A stretch of DNA of 53,915 nucleotides, taken from Gemmatimonadota bacterium (GTDB taxonomy: Bacteria > Gemmatimonadota > Gemmatimonadetes > Longimicrobiales > Gaopeijiaceae). The position numbers and the translations under genes were made by a program. This document shows, one piece after another, positions 26,599 to 35,773 of this stretch (positions within the stretch are counted from its first letter, which is position 1; the number at the start of each line of letters is the position of its first letter). Under the pieces are notes generated by a model. That model searched no databases and was not told the origin of the DNA. It worked only from the letters and a program-made list of their open reading frames with translations. Location of the stretch: the NCBI GenBank assembly GCA_022826005.1, contig JAJDVT010000073.1, positions 1-53,915 of the forward strand. The letters run 5' to 3'.

Positions 26599-28209
26599 AT
26601 GTCCAGAATAGTCCGCTACCTCTGTCTCAGTTCCGCACTTGCCGTCCTGGCGGCGCCTCTCACCGCCCAGAATCCGCGCACGGGCGGCGGGGATCCGGGT
26701 GGAATCGACCCCGGGAGCGAGGGTGCCCGGATCTTTCTCCAGGCGCTCGAGAGAATCTCACGCCACCACGTTTCCGCCCCGGGGGACTCGACGCTGTGGG
26801 AGCTGGCCATCCAGGGGCTGATCGAAAAGCTGGACGACCCCTACGCCACCGTCCTTACCGAGGAGGAATACGGGCAGTTCACCGAGACCAACACGGGCAA
26901 CTACGCGGGCATCGGCGTTCAGATCACCAATCTCGGTTCGCGCGTGACCGTAACGGCCGTGTTCCGCGACACCCCCGCCGACGGCGTGGGGATGCTCGTC
27001 GGCGACGAGATCGTGTGGGTGGAGGGGCACGACGCGCGTGACTGGACGATCGACGTGGCCCGCGACTCGATCAGGGGCGAGCCCGGGTCGGTGGTCAACA
27101 TCAGGGTTGAGCGCGACGGCTACGCCGAGCCCATTCCCTTCGCAATCACGCGCGCCAACGTGCACGTACCCGCCATTCAGTCGAGCTGGGCCGGGGAGGG
27201 AATCGCCCTCTTCGGCATCGACCGGATCGCACGCGCGGTGGCGGACGAGCTGGACACCGCGCTGCAGGAATACCGGGATGCCGACGCGCTGATCATCGAC
27301 TTCCGGAGCAATCCCGGTGGCCTGCTGGACGAGTCGCTCAGAGTCTCCGACCTCTTCCTTGCCCCGAACCAGGCCATCGCGAGCGTTTCCGGCGCGCTCT
27401 CACCGGATGCCGGAGGTGAAATCCAGACCCAGGCCTGGAGTGCCCGGAGCCCGCCGCGCATGTCCGAAACCCCCATCATCATCCTGGTGGACGGCTTCAC
27501 GGCCTCCGCCGCCGAGATCATCGCGGGGGCGCTTCAGGACCACGACCGGGCGGTCGTGATCGGGGAGCGTACCTTCGGCAAGGGCTCTGTTCAGACCCTG
27601 TATCCGCTGCCGGCCGGACGCCAGCTGCGGATCACGACCGGATCGTGGTACACGCCGCTGGGGCGGTCGCTTCAGCGTGCGCGCCATCATGACGGGACGC
27701 CCGTACCGGAGACCGAGGAGGATCTTGGCTGGGTCGAGACCGCGTCGGGACGGCGGCTGCGGACCGGCGGGGGCGTCTTCCCGGATCTCGTGGTCGAGCA
27801 GGATCCGCCGAAGCCGGAAGAGCTTGCGCTGCTGAACCAGGCGGCCGAGCTGGAGGTACCGATCGGCGTCATGGTCCGCGAGTACGCGCTGGACCTGGCG
27901 ACGGAGGCACTCCGCAACGGCGTGATCGAGCGCCTGCCCTCCTCCGCCTTCGATGCACTGGCACACAGCTTCGTCGAGCTTGGCATGGACGCGGAGGTCG
28001 TCCAGAACGCGGTGGCGAGGGAGTACCTGGACCGGTGGACCCAGCTGCGCTACCTCTACCGCGCCGACGAGCGGGAGCTGTACCTGGAGGTGCTGGCAGA
28101 GGAGGACCGGGTGCTCGCCGAAGCGCTGCGGCTGGCCCGCGGGTCCGGCACCCGGGCCGAACTGTTCGCGATGGTGGACCGGGCGGGAGCGCAGTCACCG
28201 GGCAGGTAG
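26599..28209 (+). CDS. S41 family C-terminal processing peptidase
   Basis: A 536-residue exported protease: signal peptide ending near LAAPLTAQ, then a PDZ domain (about 110-195, GIGVQITNLGS to VNIRVERDG) and an S41 domain. The catalytic Ser303 in FTASAAEI and Lys328 in TFGKGSVQ are 25 residues apart, the spacing of the Tsp/CtpA serine-lysine dyad. Such enzymes act in the periplasm and trim or degrade proteins from unstructured C-termini. The last 120 residues are a helical extension with no assigned role. It is divergent from nadE and convergent with xerD. It could be one of several paralogues, so I give no symbol. Confidence 0.9.
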   Translation: MSRIVRYLCLSSALAVLAAPLTAQNPRTGGGDPGGIDPGSEGARIFLQALERISRHHVSAPGDSTLWELAIQGLIEKLDDPYATVLTEEEYGQFTETNTGNYAGIGVQITNLGSRVTVTAVFRDTPADGVGMLVGDEIVWVEGHDARDWTIDVARDSIRGEPGSVVNIRVERDGYAEPIPFAITRANVHVPAIQSSWAGEGIALFGIDRIARAVADELDTALQEYRDADALIIDFRSNPGGLLDESLRVSDLFLAPNQAIASVSGALSPDAGGEIQTQAWSARSPPRMSETPIIILVDGFTASAAEIIAGALQDHDRAVVIGERTFGKGSVQTLYPLPAGRQLRITTGSWYTPLGRSLQRARHHDGTPVPETEEDLGWVETASGRRLRTGGGVFPDLVVEQDPPKPEELALLNQAAELEVPIGVMVREYALDLATEALRNGVIERLPSSAFDALAHSFVELGMDAEVVQNAVAREYLDRWTQLRYLYRADERELYLEVLAEEDRVLAEALRLARGSGTRAELFAMVDRAGAQSPGR

Positions 28210-28219
28210 CGCAGCTACC
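28205..28219. terminator. perfect palindrome holding both stop codons of convergent genes
   Basis: GGTAGC (28205-28210) and GCTACC (28214-28219) form a perfect six-base stem with a three-base loop. The TAG stop of the S41 peptidase gene lies in the left arm and the TAG of xerD in the right arm, with only five bases between the genes. It may slow or stop transcription from both sides, but there is no T-tract. Confidence 0.45.
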
Positions 28220-29165
28220 GTGGCTCCCCGCTGCGCGGGTGGTAGCGCCGGTGGGTCTCGCGCAGGTACTCCCGGTCGAGGTGCGTGTAGATTTGGGTCG
28301 TGGAGATGTCTGCGTGACCGAGCATCTCCTGGACAGCGGCCAGGTCAGCGCCTCCCTCGAGCATGTGGGTGGCGCAGGAGTGGCGCAGCGTGTGTGGTGA
28401 GATCCGCCTATCGATCCCGGCCCGCTCCGCCGCACGCGAGACGATCGTCCATACCGACATGCGGCCGAGAGGCGTGCCCCGCTGGTTGAGGAACATCGCC
28501 CCCTTCCCCCTCCCGCCTGCCCGGTCGAGTTCCGGGCGCACGGCGGCGAGGTAGCGCTCCACCGCCTTCAGCGCGGCCTTCCCGACGGGCACGAGGCGCT
28601 CCCTGCCCCCCTTGCCGAAGACCATGCAGCACTGGTCGTGCGGGTCGAGGTCGGCCAGCGACAGGCCGGCAAGTTCGCTCACTCGCATTCCCGTCGCGTA
28701 CAGGACTTCGAGCACCGCCCGGTCCCTCCAGTAGACCCTTGAGTCCGGGTCGACCGCCTCGACCACTCGCACGGCCTCGTCGCGTGTCAGGAACTCGGGG
28801 AGCTTCCTTGCCATGGCTGGCCGGTCCATGCGGTCGGAAGGGTCGTCGGCCACGATCTCCTCTCCCGCCAGGAAGCGGAAGAATGCGCGCAGCGCCGACT
28901 GTGCCCTCCGGATCGAGACCGGTGCCCGGCCCTCGGCGTGCAAATGGGCCATGTAGTTGCGAAGGGTCAGGTGATCGACATCGCGCGGGCCTGCCACGTC
29001 GCCGCGTTCCTCCAGGTAGTCGAGGAACCGCCTCAGGTCGCTCCGGTAGGCCTCGCAGCTGCGCGGCCGCAGGCCCCGCTCCAGCGCCAGGTAGTCGAGG
29101 AACGGCTCCAGGTGGTACCGCCGCTCCAGTGCGCTGCGCTTCGATTCCCGCGGCATTTTGTCCAT
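28215..29165 (-). CDS. xerD: tyrosine recombinase, XerD type
   Basis: A 316-residue XerC/D-family recombinase that resolves chromosome dimers at dif with its partner and FtsK. It has an N-terminal SAM-like core-binding domain (about 15-105) and a catalytic domain with Arg161 (TGMRVSEL), Lys185, His258 and Arg261 (HTLRH), His284 (LGH) and the nucleophile Tyr293. The complete set, the family-normal length and the housekeeping neighbourhood argue for a chromosomal Xer and against a phage integrase. It is the last gene downstream of the fatty-acid operon, seven bases from the DedA gene. XerC cannot be fully excluded. Confidence 0.88.
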   Translation of the reverse strand: MDKMPRESKRSALERRYHLEPFLDYLALERGLRPRSCEAYRSDLRRFLDYLEERGDVAGPRDVDHLTLRNYMAHLHAEGRAPVSIRRAQSALRAFFRFLAGEEIVADDPSDRMDRPAMARKLPEFLTRDEAVRVVEAVDPDSRVYWRDRAVLEVLYATGMRVSELAGLSLADLDPHDQCCMVFGKGGRERLVPVGKAALKAVERYLAAVRPELDRAGGRGKGAMFLNQRGTPLGRMSVWTIVSRAAERAGIDRRISPHTLRHSCATHMLEGGADLAAVQEMLGHADISTTQIYTHLDREYLRETHRRYHPRSGEPR

Positions 29166-29171
29166 GGGCCG

Positions 29172-29783
29172 CTAGTCCGCCGCGCGCCGCCGGGCACGCC
29201 ACCAGAGCCACGCCAGCACCGCGGCCAGGGCCACCGACACCACCAGAAGCCACCGCTGCGTCTGGGCGACCCCGCCCATTACGGCCTCCAGGTTGTCGCC
29301 GGCGAGGAACCCCAGCCGCACGAGGACACCGTACCAGATCGCCGACGCAACGGTCAGCGGCGGCACGACCCGCACCCAACCCAGACCGGCCACTCCGGCG
29401 AACACCGGCACAAGCGCCCGGAAGCCGGGAAAGAACCGGCCCGCGAAGATTGCCGCCACCCCCCATCGGCTGTAGAAGGCCTCCAGCCGGTCCCACTGCC
29501 CGTCCGGGATCAGTCGCCGCCCGCGTCCGGTGCGGAAGAAATCCCGCCCGTATCGCCTGCCGAGCGCATATACCGCGACCGCCCCGGCCACGTTGAAGAA
29601 CCAGACGACCGCGAAGACCCCGCCCGCACTGAGCGTCCCCAGCCCCGCCACGAAGCCCCCGGCCACGATGAAGGTGTCGGCAGGGATTGCCGGAACGATG
29701 TTCTCCACCACGGCGCCGGCCGCCAGAACGGCGTAGACCACGGGAGGCGGCAGTTCGGTCAGCAGCGTGAGCGCCTCTTCCAT
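29172..29783 (-). CDS. DedA family membrane protein
   Basis: A 203-residue polytopic DedA/SNARE-associated protein. The family signature is visible as ENIVPAIPADTFIVAGGF near residues 27-45 and GRFFPGFRALVPVFAGVAG near 110-130, with hydrophobic helices around them and a basic C-terminus. DedA proteins are linked to membrane homeostasis and to recycling of lipid carriers such as undecaprenyl phosphate. It lies 19 bases downstream of ispF, whose pathway makes the precursors of that carrier. ATG 29783 is chosen; the longer open frame begins with a charged non-family stretch. Confidence 0.88.
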   Translation of the reverse strand: MEEALTLLTELPPPVVYAVLAAGAVVENIVPAIPADTFIVAGGFVAGLGTLSAGGVFAVVWFFNVAGAVAVYALGRRYGRDFFRTGRGRRLIPDGQWDRLEAFYSRWGVAAIFAGRFFPGFRALVPVFAGVAGLGWVRVVPPLTVASAIWYGVLVRLGFLAGDNLEAVMGGVAQTQRWLLVVSVALAAVLAWLWWRARRRAAD

Positions 29784-29802
29784 GGTCGGCTCGGCGGCCC
29801 GT

Positions 29803-30300
29803 TCAGCCGCTCCCCCCCTCCAGCGCGGCGACGGCGCAAACGGCGATACCCTCGCCCCGTCCAATCCATCCCATCCCTTCGTTGCTCTTCCCCTTCACCG
29901 ACACGGACTCCGCCCCCACCCCCAGCCGCCCCGCCAGCGCGGCTCGCATCTCGGCGGCCCGCGGACCGATCCGCGGCCGCTCGCAGATCACCGTCACATC
30001 CACGTTCCCCACCCGCCACCCCGCCCCGCGCAGCAGCTCCACCGCGCGCGACAGCAGCTCCATCGAGTCGGCGTCGCGCCAGGCCTCCTCGCCCGGGGGG
30101 AAGTGCGTGCCGATGTCGCCCAGACACGCGGCCCCCAGCAGCGCGTCGATCACCGCATGCGCGACGGCGTCCGCATCGGAGAAGCCGCGCAGCCCGGGGG
30201 CTTCGGGGAAGTGCACGCCGCCGAGCACCAGGGGGCGATCCGGGTCGAAGCGGTGGGAATCGTAGCCGATCCCGACGCGGAAAGCCGGCGCGGCGCCCAA
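29803..30300 (-). CDS. ispF: 2-C-methyl-D-erythritol 2,4-cyclodiphosphate synthase
   Basis: A 165-residue enzyme of the MEP isoprenoid pathway that cyclises CDP-ME 2-phosphate. Metal-binding Asp13 and His15 lie in GIGYDSHRF, followed by VLGGVHFP, SDADAVAHAVIDALLGA, DIGTHFPP and the C-terminal VKGKSNEGMGWIGRGEGI. The start is TTG at 30300. It follows fabF by about 30 bases in the same direction; ispD is not adjacent as it often is in other bacteria. Confidence 0.95.
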   Translation of the reverse strand: MGAAPAFRVGIGYDSHRFDPDRPLVLGGVHFPEAPGLRGFSDADAVAHAVIDALLGAACLGDIGTHFPPGEEAWRDADSMELLSRAVELLRGAGWRVGNVDVTVICERPRIGPRAAEMRAALAGRLGVGAESVSVKGKSNEGMGWIGRGEGIAVCAVAALEGGSG

Positions 30301-30330
30301 CTACCGACCCGTGGCGGCCCGCCCCACGCG

Positions 30331-31584
30331 CTACTCCCCGTACTTCCGGATCGCCAGGCACACGTTGTGACCGCCGAAGCCGAAGGAGTTGTTCAGGGCG
30401 ACGGTGACCGGGCGCTCGATCGGGCCGGCGTGCGCGTACTCCAGGTCGCAGTCGTCGTCGGGGGTGGAGAAGTTGATGGTAGGCGGGATCACGCCGGTGC
30501 GGCAGGCGAGCACGCAGACGACCGTTTCGACCGCGCCGGCCGCGCCCAGCAGGTGGCCGGTCATCGACTTGGTGGATCCGACGACGATGTCGTAGGCGCG
30601 GGGACCGAGCAGCGCCTTGATCGCCCCGGTCTCGGCGCGGTCGTTCAGCGGGGTGGAGGTGCCGTGGGCGTTGATGTAGTCGACGTCGTCCGGGCCGAGG
30701 CCGGCGTCCTTGAGCGCGATTCGCATGGCGCTGAGGGCCCCTTCCCCGCCCGGGAGCGGCGCGGTCATGTGGTGCGCGTCTCCGGTGGGGCCGTAGCCGG
30801 CCACCTCGCCCAGGATCTCCACGCCGCGGGCCCGGGCGCGCTCCATCTCCTCCAGCACGACGCAGCCGGCGCCCTCGCCGATCACGAAGCCGTCGCGCGT
30901 GGCGTCGAAGGGGCGGCTGGCGCCCTGGGGGTCGTCGTTGCGGGTCGAAAGCGCCTTCATGGCCGCGAACCCAGCGACCGAAATCGGCGCGACCGCGGCT
31001 TCGGCCCCGCCCGCGACCATAAGCTCGGCCCGCCCCTCCCGGATGTACCGGGCCGCATCGCCGATCGCGTGCGCGCTAGAGGCGCAGGCGGACACGGTGG
31101 CGTAGTTGGGCCCGCGCAGCCCATACCTGATCGAGACCAGGCCCGAGACGATATCCGGGATCAGCATGGGGATCAGGAAGGGGCTGACGCGGCGCGGGCC
31201 CCGGTCGAAGAGCGTGCGGCAGTTGTTCTCCAGCGTGGTAATCCCGCCGATGCCGCTCCCGATGAGGACCCCGAAGGCGTATGGGTCGCAGCCGGGCGGC
31301 GGTCCCGAGAGTCCGGCCGACTCCATGGCCTGTACCGCCGCGGCGACGCCGAACTGCGCGTAGCGGTCGCACCTGCGCGCCTCCTTCCGGCCCATCCAGC
31401 CCAGGGGGTCGAAGTCCTTCACCTCGCAGGCAATGCGTGCGGTGAACTCCCCGGCGTCGAAGAGCGTGATGGGCCCTCCGCCAGGGGTGCCGGCAACGAG
31501 CGCGTCCCAGCCGGACTGCACATCGGCCCCGACCGGCGTCACCATCCCCATTCCGGTGATGGCGACCCTCCGCCCATCGCTCAT
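30331..31584 (-). CDS. fabF: beta-ketoacyl-ACP synthase II
   Basis: A 417-residue elongating ketoacyl-ACP synthase of type II fatty-acid synthesis. The catalytic Cys is in VSACASSAHAIGDA, with the two active-site His residues in NAHGTSTPLND and NNSFGFGGHN; the start reads RRVAITGMGMVTPVG. It is 43 bases downstream of acpP, the standard acpP-fabF arrangement. The longer open frame upstream would run over the acpP end and is not used. Confidence 0.96.
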   Translation of the reverse strand: MSDGRRVAITGMGMVTPVGADVQSGWDALVAGTPGGGPITLFDAGEFTARIACEVKDFDPLGWMGRKEARRCDRYAQFGVAAAVQAMESAGLSGPPPGCDPYAFGVLIGSGIGGITTLENNCRTLFDRGPRRVSPFLIPMLIPDIVSGLVSIRYGLRGPNYATVSACASSAHAIGDAARYIREGRAELMVAGGAEAAVAPISVAGFAAMKALSTRNDDPQGASRPFDATRDGFVIGEGAGCVVLEEMERARARGVEILGEVAGYGPTGDAHHMTAPLPGGEGALSAMRIALKDAGLGPDDVDYINAHGTSTPLNDRAETGAIKALLGPRAYDIVVGSTKSMTGHLLGAAGAVETVVCVLACRTGVIPPTINFSTPDDDCDLEYAHAGPIERPVTVALNNSFGFGGHNVCLAIRKYGE

Positions 31585-31627
31585 GGCGCTAGTCTGCGGG
31601 CGCCGTGGGGACCGCTGCCACTTTCCC

Positions 31628-31870
31628 TCAGGACTCCGACTGCTGCTCGATGTAGACGACGGCGTCCCCGACGGTGCGCATCTTCTCGGCATCCTCGTCG
31701 GGGATGTCGATTCCGAACTCTTCCTCGAATGCCATGATGAGCTCTACGGTATCGAGAGAATCCGCCCCGAGGTCGTCGACGAACGACGCATCCGTGGTGA
31801 CCTTGTCGGCCTCGACGCCGAGCTCGTCGATGATGATTTCCTTGACCCTCGCTTCCGCGGTGTCGGACAT
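31628..31870 (-). CDS. acpP: acyl carrier protein (fatty-acid synthesis)
   Basis: An 80-residue acidic acyl carrier protein with the phosphopantetheine Ser38 in [19 protein letters not shown], the canonical AcpP motif. It shuttles the growing acyl chain among the Fab enzymes and to lipid A and phospholipid synthesis. It sits between fabG and fabF. It should be distinguished from the second, specialised ACP at 7020-7253. Confidence 0.97.
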   Translation of the reverse strand: MSDTAEARVKEIIIDELGVEADKVTTDASFVDDLGADSLDTVELIMAFEEEFGIDIPDEDAEKMRTVGDAVVYIEQQSES

Positions 31871-31954
31871 GCTGGTTTTCTCCGTGGGTGTGGTGCTGCT
31901 GGTGTGGCTCTGCCGTGTTGCCGGCATTCTGTCTTCGGGGTGCGCGGACCCGCC

Positions 31955-32767
31955 CTACATCGTCATGCCTCCGTCTACCGCAATGACCTGGCCGGTAATA
32001 TAACGCGCCTCCGGTCCGGCCAGAAACCGGACCACCCCGGCCACGTCGCCGGGTTCGCCGAGTCTATCCAGAGGGATCCGCCGCCTGAGGTCCGCGGCCG
32101 CCGCCTCGCCCAGCGCGGCGGTCATGTCCGTCCGGATGAACCCCGGGGCGACGGCGTTGCAACGGACGTTGCGCGACGCGAGTTCCCGGGCTACCGACCG
32201 GGTAAGCCCGTGCAGCCCCGCCTTGGAGGCCGCGTAGTTGGCCTGGCCGGCGTTCCCGATGAGGCCTATGACCGAAGAGATGTTGACGATCGACCCGTCC
32301 CGGCGCTTCATCATCCCGCGGGTGACCGCGCGGATCATGTTGAAGGCGCCCCCGAGATTGGTGGACAGGACCTGTGACCACTCTTCGTCGCGCATCCGCA
32401 GCAGGAGGTTGTCACGGGTGACACCCGCGTTGTTGACCAGGACGGCAACGGGTCCGAGCGACTTCTCCACCTCGCGCACCGCTGCCCTGCATGCGGTGGA
32501 ATCCGACACATCGCAGGAGTGCGCGACATGTCCATCCCCTTCAAGGGAAGCCGCGGCCGCGGCCGCCCGCTCCCCGTTGAGCGCAAGGACCGCCACCCTG
32601 GCGCCCGCGCCCGCAAGCTCGGCGGACACCGCCAGGCCGATCCCCCGCGATCCCCCCGTGACGACCGCCACCAAACCGGCCAGCTCCCGGGTGCCGGCTG
32701 CTTTCGTTCCACCGCGTTCGCCGTTGTCCGCGGGCACCAGGCCGGCGGACTCCCCCGCTTCCGTCAT
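31955..32767 (-). CDS. fabG: 3-oxoacyl-ACP reductase
   Basis: A 270-residue short-chain dehydrogenase that reduces 3-oxoacyl-ACP with NADPH. The Rossmann motif TGGSRGIG lies at 37-44, followed by NNAG, NISSV and the catalytic YAASKAG, ending IAVDGGM. It has an N-terminal extension of about 28 residues rich in Gly, Glu and Thr that ordinary FabG lacks; the ATG at 32767 overlaps the fabD stop (ATGA) and supports the long form, although an internal start is possible. Confidence 0.93.
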   Translation of the reverse strand: MTEAGESAGLVPADNGERGGTKAAGTRELAGLVAVVTGGSRGIGLAVSAELAGAGARVAVLALNGERAAAAAASLEGDGHVAHSCDVSDSTACRAAVREVEKSLGPVAVLVNNAGVTRDNLLLRMRDEEWSQVLSTNLGGAFNMIRAVTRGMMKRRDGSIVNISSVIGLIGNAGQANYAASKAGLHGLTRSVARELASRNVRCNAVAPGFIRTDMTAALGEAAAADLRRRIPLDRLGEPGDVAGVVRFLAGPEARYITGQVIAVDGGMTM

Positions 32768-33696
32768 ATGGCTGACTCCATCTGATCGATCGATTCCGGG
32801 GTGCCGAGGGAAACCGTAGGCACGCCCCTCGCATTCCTCCGGTTGAGGCCCGCAAGAACCCTGCCCGGCCCGAGTTCGGCGAAACGCTCCACGCCCAGGG
32901 CGCGCATCCGGCCGACGCACTCCATCCAGCGGACCGGCGCCGTGAGCTGCCGCACCAGGAGTTCCCGGATGCGCCGGGGCTCCTCCACGGGCGCTGCCGT
33001 GACATTCGACACGACCGGGAACTCCGGCCTGTGAAAGGCCGTTTGCTCCAGCGCCTCGCGGAACGCCTCGGCGGCCGGACCCATGAGCGGCGAATGGAAG
33101 GCCGCCGACACCTTCAGCTCCACCACGCGCCTGGCCCCCATCTTCTTCGCCTGGCAGGATATCCGCTCGATGGCGCCCGCCTCGCCGCTCACGACCACCT
33201 GGCCCGGCGCGTTGAGGTTCGCAGGCACGACGATCATGCCGGCGGCGGCCGTGCCCTCGCACAGCCCGGTGATCGCGCCCTCGTCCAGGCCGAGCACGGC
33301 GGCCATGGTGCCCGGGGTGGTGTCGCCCGCCCGCGCCATCAGTTCGCCGCGCAGCCTCACCGCGCGCAGGCCGTCGGCGAAGGACCAGGTGCCGGCCGCG
33401 CCGTGAGCCGAGAGTTCGCCCAGCGAATGCCCCGAGGCGGCCGCGACCGGCCCGAGCCGCTCCCGGACCACCCGGTAGACGGCGAGCGAGTGGACGTACA
33501 GCGCGGGCTGGGCGTTCTCCGTCGCGGTGAGCACCTCCAGGGGGCCCTCCCAGGCGAGCCGGGACAGCGGGAACCCCAGAGCGTCGTCCGCCTCCTCGAA
33601 GGTCTCCCGGGCCGCGAGGAAGCGCCCGGCCAGCCCGCGTCCCATCCCCACATGCTGCGATCCCTGTCCCGGGAACAGCAGTCCCAGCTTCCTCAA
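32764..33696 (-). CDS. fabD: malonyl-CoA:ACP transacylase
   Basis: A 310-residue acyltransferase that loads malonyl groups onto ACP. It shows LLFPGQGSQHVGMG at the N-terminus, the active Ser91 in GHSLGE, and AFHSPLM carrying the catalytic His. The start is TTG at 33696. It lies between fabH and fabG in the canonical operon and overlaps fabG by four bases. Confidence 0.96.
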   Translation of the reverse strand: MRKLGLLFPGQGSQHVGMGRGLAGRFLAARETFEEADDALGFPLSRLAWEGPLEVLTATENAQPALYVHSLAVYRVVRERLGPVAAASGHSLGELSAHGAAGTWSFADGLRAVRLRGELMARAGDTTPGTMAAVLGLDEGAITGLCEGTAAAGMIVVPANLNAPGQVVVSGEAGAIERISCQAKKMGARRVVELKVSAAFHSPLMGPAAEAFREALEQTAFHRPEFPVVSNVTAAPVEEPRRIRELLVRQLTAPVRWMECVGRMRALGVERFAELGPGRVLAGLNRRNARGVPTVSLGTPESIDQMESAI

Positions 33697-33741
33697 GGGC
33701 TCATCTCGGTGCGTACCGCCTGCCGGTCCGATTCGCCCGTC

Positions 33742-34737
33742 CTACCAGCGCACGAGGGTGGCGCCCCATGTGAGCCCCGCTCCGAACGCCGTCATCAGCA
33801 CCACCGATCCGGCTGCGATCAATCCCTGCTCGATCGCCTCGTCCAGCCCCACCGGGATCGTCGCCGAGGAGATGTTCCCGTAGTGGTGAAGGTTGACGAA
33901 AACCCTGTCCATCGGGATTCCCGCATACCTGGCCGTCGACTCGATAATCCGGATGTTGGCCTGGTGCGGTACCAGGATGTCGACCTCGTCGGCAGTGAGC
34001 CCGGCGTCCCTGATCACCTTCCTGCCCGCGGTAGCCATGGATTTGACCGCCGCCTTGAAGATCTCCGGCCCGGACATCTCCAGCATGTGCTCCTGGTTGT
34101 GAAGGCGCTCCGGAGTCAGGGGGAGCGCCCCTCCGCCCGCGCGCCGGATCAGGAGCGGTGCGAGGTCTCCGTTGGAGCTGTGGTGGGTGGACAGCACTCC
34201 CTCCCCGTTCTGCGAACGCTGGATCACCGCCGCGCCCGCCCCGTCGCCGAAGAGGATGCAGGACGAGCGGTCCTCCCAGTTGGTGATCACCGACATCTTC
34301 TCGGTGGCCACCAGCAGGACCGTCTCGGCCTGTCCGGCGGCAATGTGCCCCTCCGCGACGGAGAGAGCATAGAGGAACCCCGTGCAGGCTGCCTGCAGGT
34401 CGTAGGCGTAGCAGCGGCGGGAGGCCCCGATGACAGCCTGGATCTCGCAGGCGGTGGAGGGCAGCAGCCGGTCGGGGGTCGCGGTGGTGACGATCAGCAC
34501 GTCGACGTCGGCCGGTGTGAGCCCCGCCTTCTCCAAGGCCCGGTTTGCAGCCTGCTCCCCCATCTCTACGACGCCCATCTCCGGCGGCGCAATCCGGCGC
34601 TCCCGAATGCCCGTCCGCTCGCGGATCCACGCGTCGCTGGTGTCGACCATGCGCTCGAGCTCGGCGTTCGTCAGCACGTTGTCCGGGAGGAACCGGGCGG
34701 TTGCCGCGATGCTTGCCAGGGGATTCCTTGTCTTCAT
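33742..34737 (-). CDS. fabH: beta-ketoacyl-ACP synthase III
   Basis: A 331-residue initiating ketoacyl-ACP synthase. The catalytic Cys118 lies in LQAACTGFLYAL, the His in VPHQANIRIIE and the Asn in HHYGNISSATIP. It condenses an acyl-CoA primer with malonyl-ACP. ATG 34737 overlaps the plsX stop by four bases; the open frame continues to 34860 without family similarity. Primer preference (straight or branched) cannot be read from the sequence by eye. Confidence 0.95.
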   Translation of the reverse strand: MKTRNPLASIAATARFLPDNVLTNAELERMVDTSDAWIRERTGIRERRIAPPEMGVVEMGEQAANRALEKAGLTPADVDVLIVTTATPDRLLPSTACEIQAVIGASRRCYAYDLQAACTGFLYALSVAEGHIAAGQAETVLLVATEKMSVITNWEDRSSCILFGDGAGAAVIQRSQNGEGVLSTHHSSNGDLAPLLIRRAGGGALPLTPERLHNQEHMLEMSGPEIFKAAVKSMATAGRKVIRDAGLTADEVDILVPHQANIRIIESTARYAGIPMDRVFVNLHHYGNISSATIPVGLDEAIEQGLIAAGSVVLMTAFGAGLTWGATLVRW

Positions 34738-35714
34738 CCGTTTCCAACCTGTCCGGCTTCGAGGTCGCGGGCCATGTGTGAAACCATGCGGCTGTCGACC
34801 GCTCGCTTGGCCACGCCGACGGCCTCCTTGATCGCCTTTGGCGACGAGGAACCGTGACAAACGATGCTCACGCCGTTGACGCCCAGCAAGGGGACGCCTC
34901 CGTACTCCGCGTAGTCGAATCCACGAAACAGCTCATCCAGCCCCGGGTCAAGACAGTCTTCCTCGAGCCGGGCCCGCACGGTCCCGGTCAGGAAGGACGC
35001 GGTCGACTCGTAGAACTTGAGCAGGATATTGCCGATGAAACCGTCGCAGACGAGCACGTCGCAGCTGTGGCGGATGATGTCCCGTCCTTCCACGTTGCCG
35101 ACAAAGTCGAGGTCGCTCTCGGCCAGGAGACGATGCGCGGCCTGCACCGCTTCCGTTCCCTTCAGCTCCTCGGAACCGACGTTCAACAGCCCGATGGCGG
35201 GGCGCTCGATCCCCGCCACGTCGTGCATGTAGATTGCGCCGAGCCGGGCGAACTGGAAGAGCTGCTGCGGCTTGCAGTCGACGTTGGCGCCGGAGTCCAC
35301 CACCAGCGTAGTCCCGCGGGCGGTTGGAAACGGGGTGCCGAGGGTGGGGCGGTCGACGCCCGCCAGAGCCCGCAGGGTGAGTTGGGAGGCCGCCATGACC
35401 GCCCCGGTCGAGCCCGCCGAGACGAAGGCGTCGGCCTCCCCCGACTTCTGGAGCTCGAGGCCCAGATTGATGGAAGAGCGCGGAGTCCGCCGCAGCGCGG
35501 AAATCGGTGATTCGTCCGGAGCGATGCGGTCCGGGGTGTGCACCACGGTGATGCGGTCCTGCCCGGAGAAGCGCTCGAGCCGACTCGAAATCAGCGCTTC
35601 GTCGCCGACAAGCAGGACTTTCACCTCCGGATCGTCCCGGACAGCCGCCACGGCACCCGCGACCTCGCTGTCGGGGGCATGGTCGGTTCCCATCGCGTCC
35701 AGTGCGATCCGCAT
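34734..35714 (-). CDS. plsX: phosphate acyltransferase PlsX
   Basis: A 326-residue enzyme making acyl-phosphate from acyl-ACP for PlsY, the link between fatty-acid and phospholipid synthesis. It begins MRIALDAMGTDHAPDSEV and contains SAGSTGAVMAAS, DSGANVDCKP and FDYAEYGGVPLLGVNG, all family marks. ATG 35714 is preferred to 35744 because it starts the conserved sequence. It follows rpmF by about 60 bases. Confidence 0.96.
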   Translation of the reverse strand: MRIALDAMGTDHAPDSEVAGAVAAVRDDPEVKVLLVGDEALISSRLERFSGQDRITVVHTPDRIAPDESPISALRRTPRSSINLGLELQKSGEADAFVSAGSTGAVMAASQLTLRALAGVDRPTLGTPFPTARGTTLVVDSGANVDCKPQQLFQFARLGAIYMHDVAGIERPAIGLLNVGSEELKGTEAVQAAHRLLAESDLDFVGNVEGRDIIRHSCDVLVCDGFIGNILLKFYESTASFLTGTVRARLEEDCLDPGLDELFRGFDYAEYGGVPLLGVNGVSIVCHGSSSPKAIKEAVGVAKRAVDSRMVSHMARDLEAGQVGNG

Positions 35715-35773
35715 CGGCACTATTCCGTGATAGCCCCTGGACAAATCCGCGCCGGCACCGGAGCGGACGCTGG

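Noticed and set aside
28215-29165. xerD considered as the integrase of a mobile element
   Set aside because: It has family-normal Xer length and a full R-K-H-R-H-Y set, and sits among housekeeping fatty-acid and isoprenoid genes with no foreign genes nearby.
28938-30407. Plus-strand open frame opposite xerD, DedA and ispF
   Set aside because: Pro/Arg/Ala-rich shadow of three well-supported minus-strand genes.
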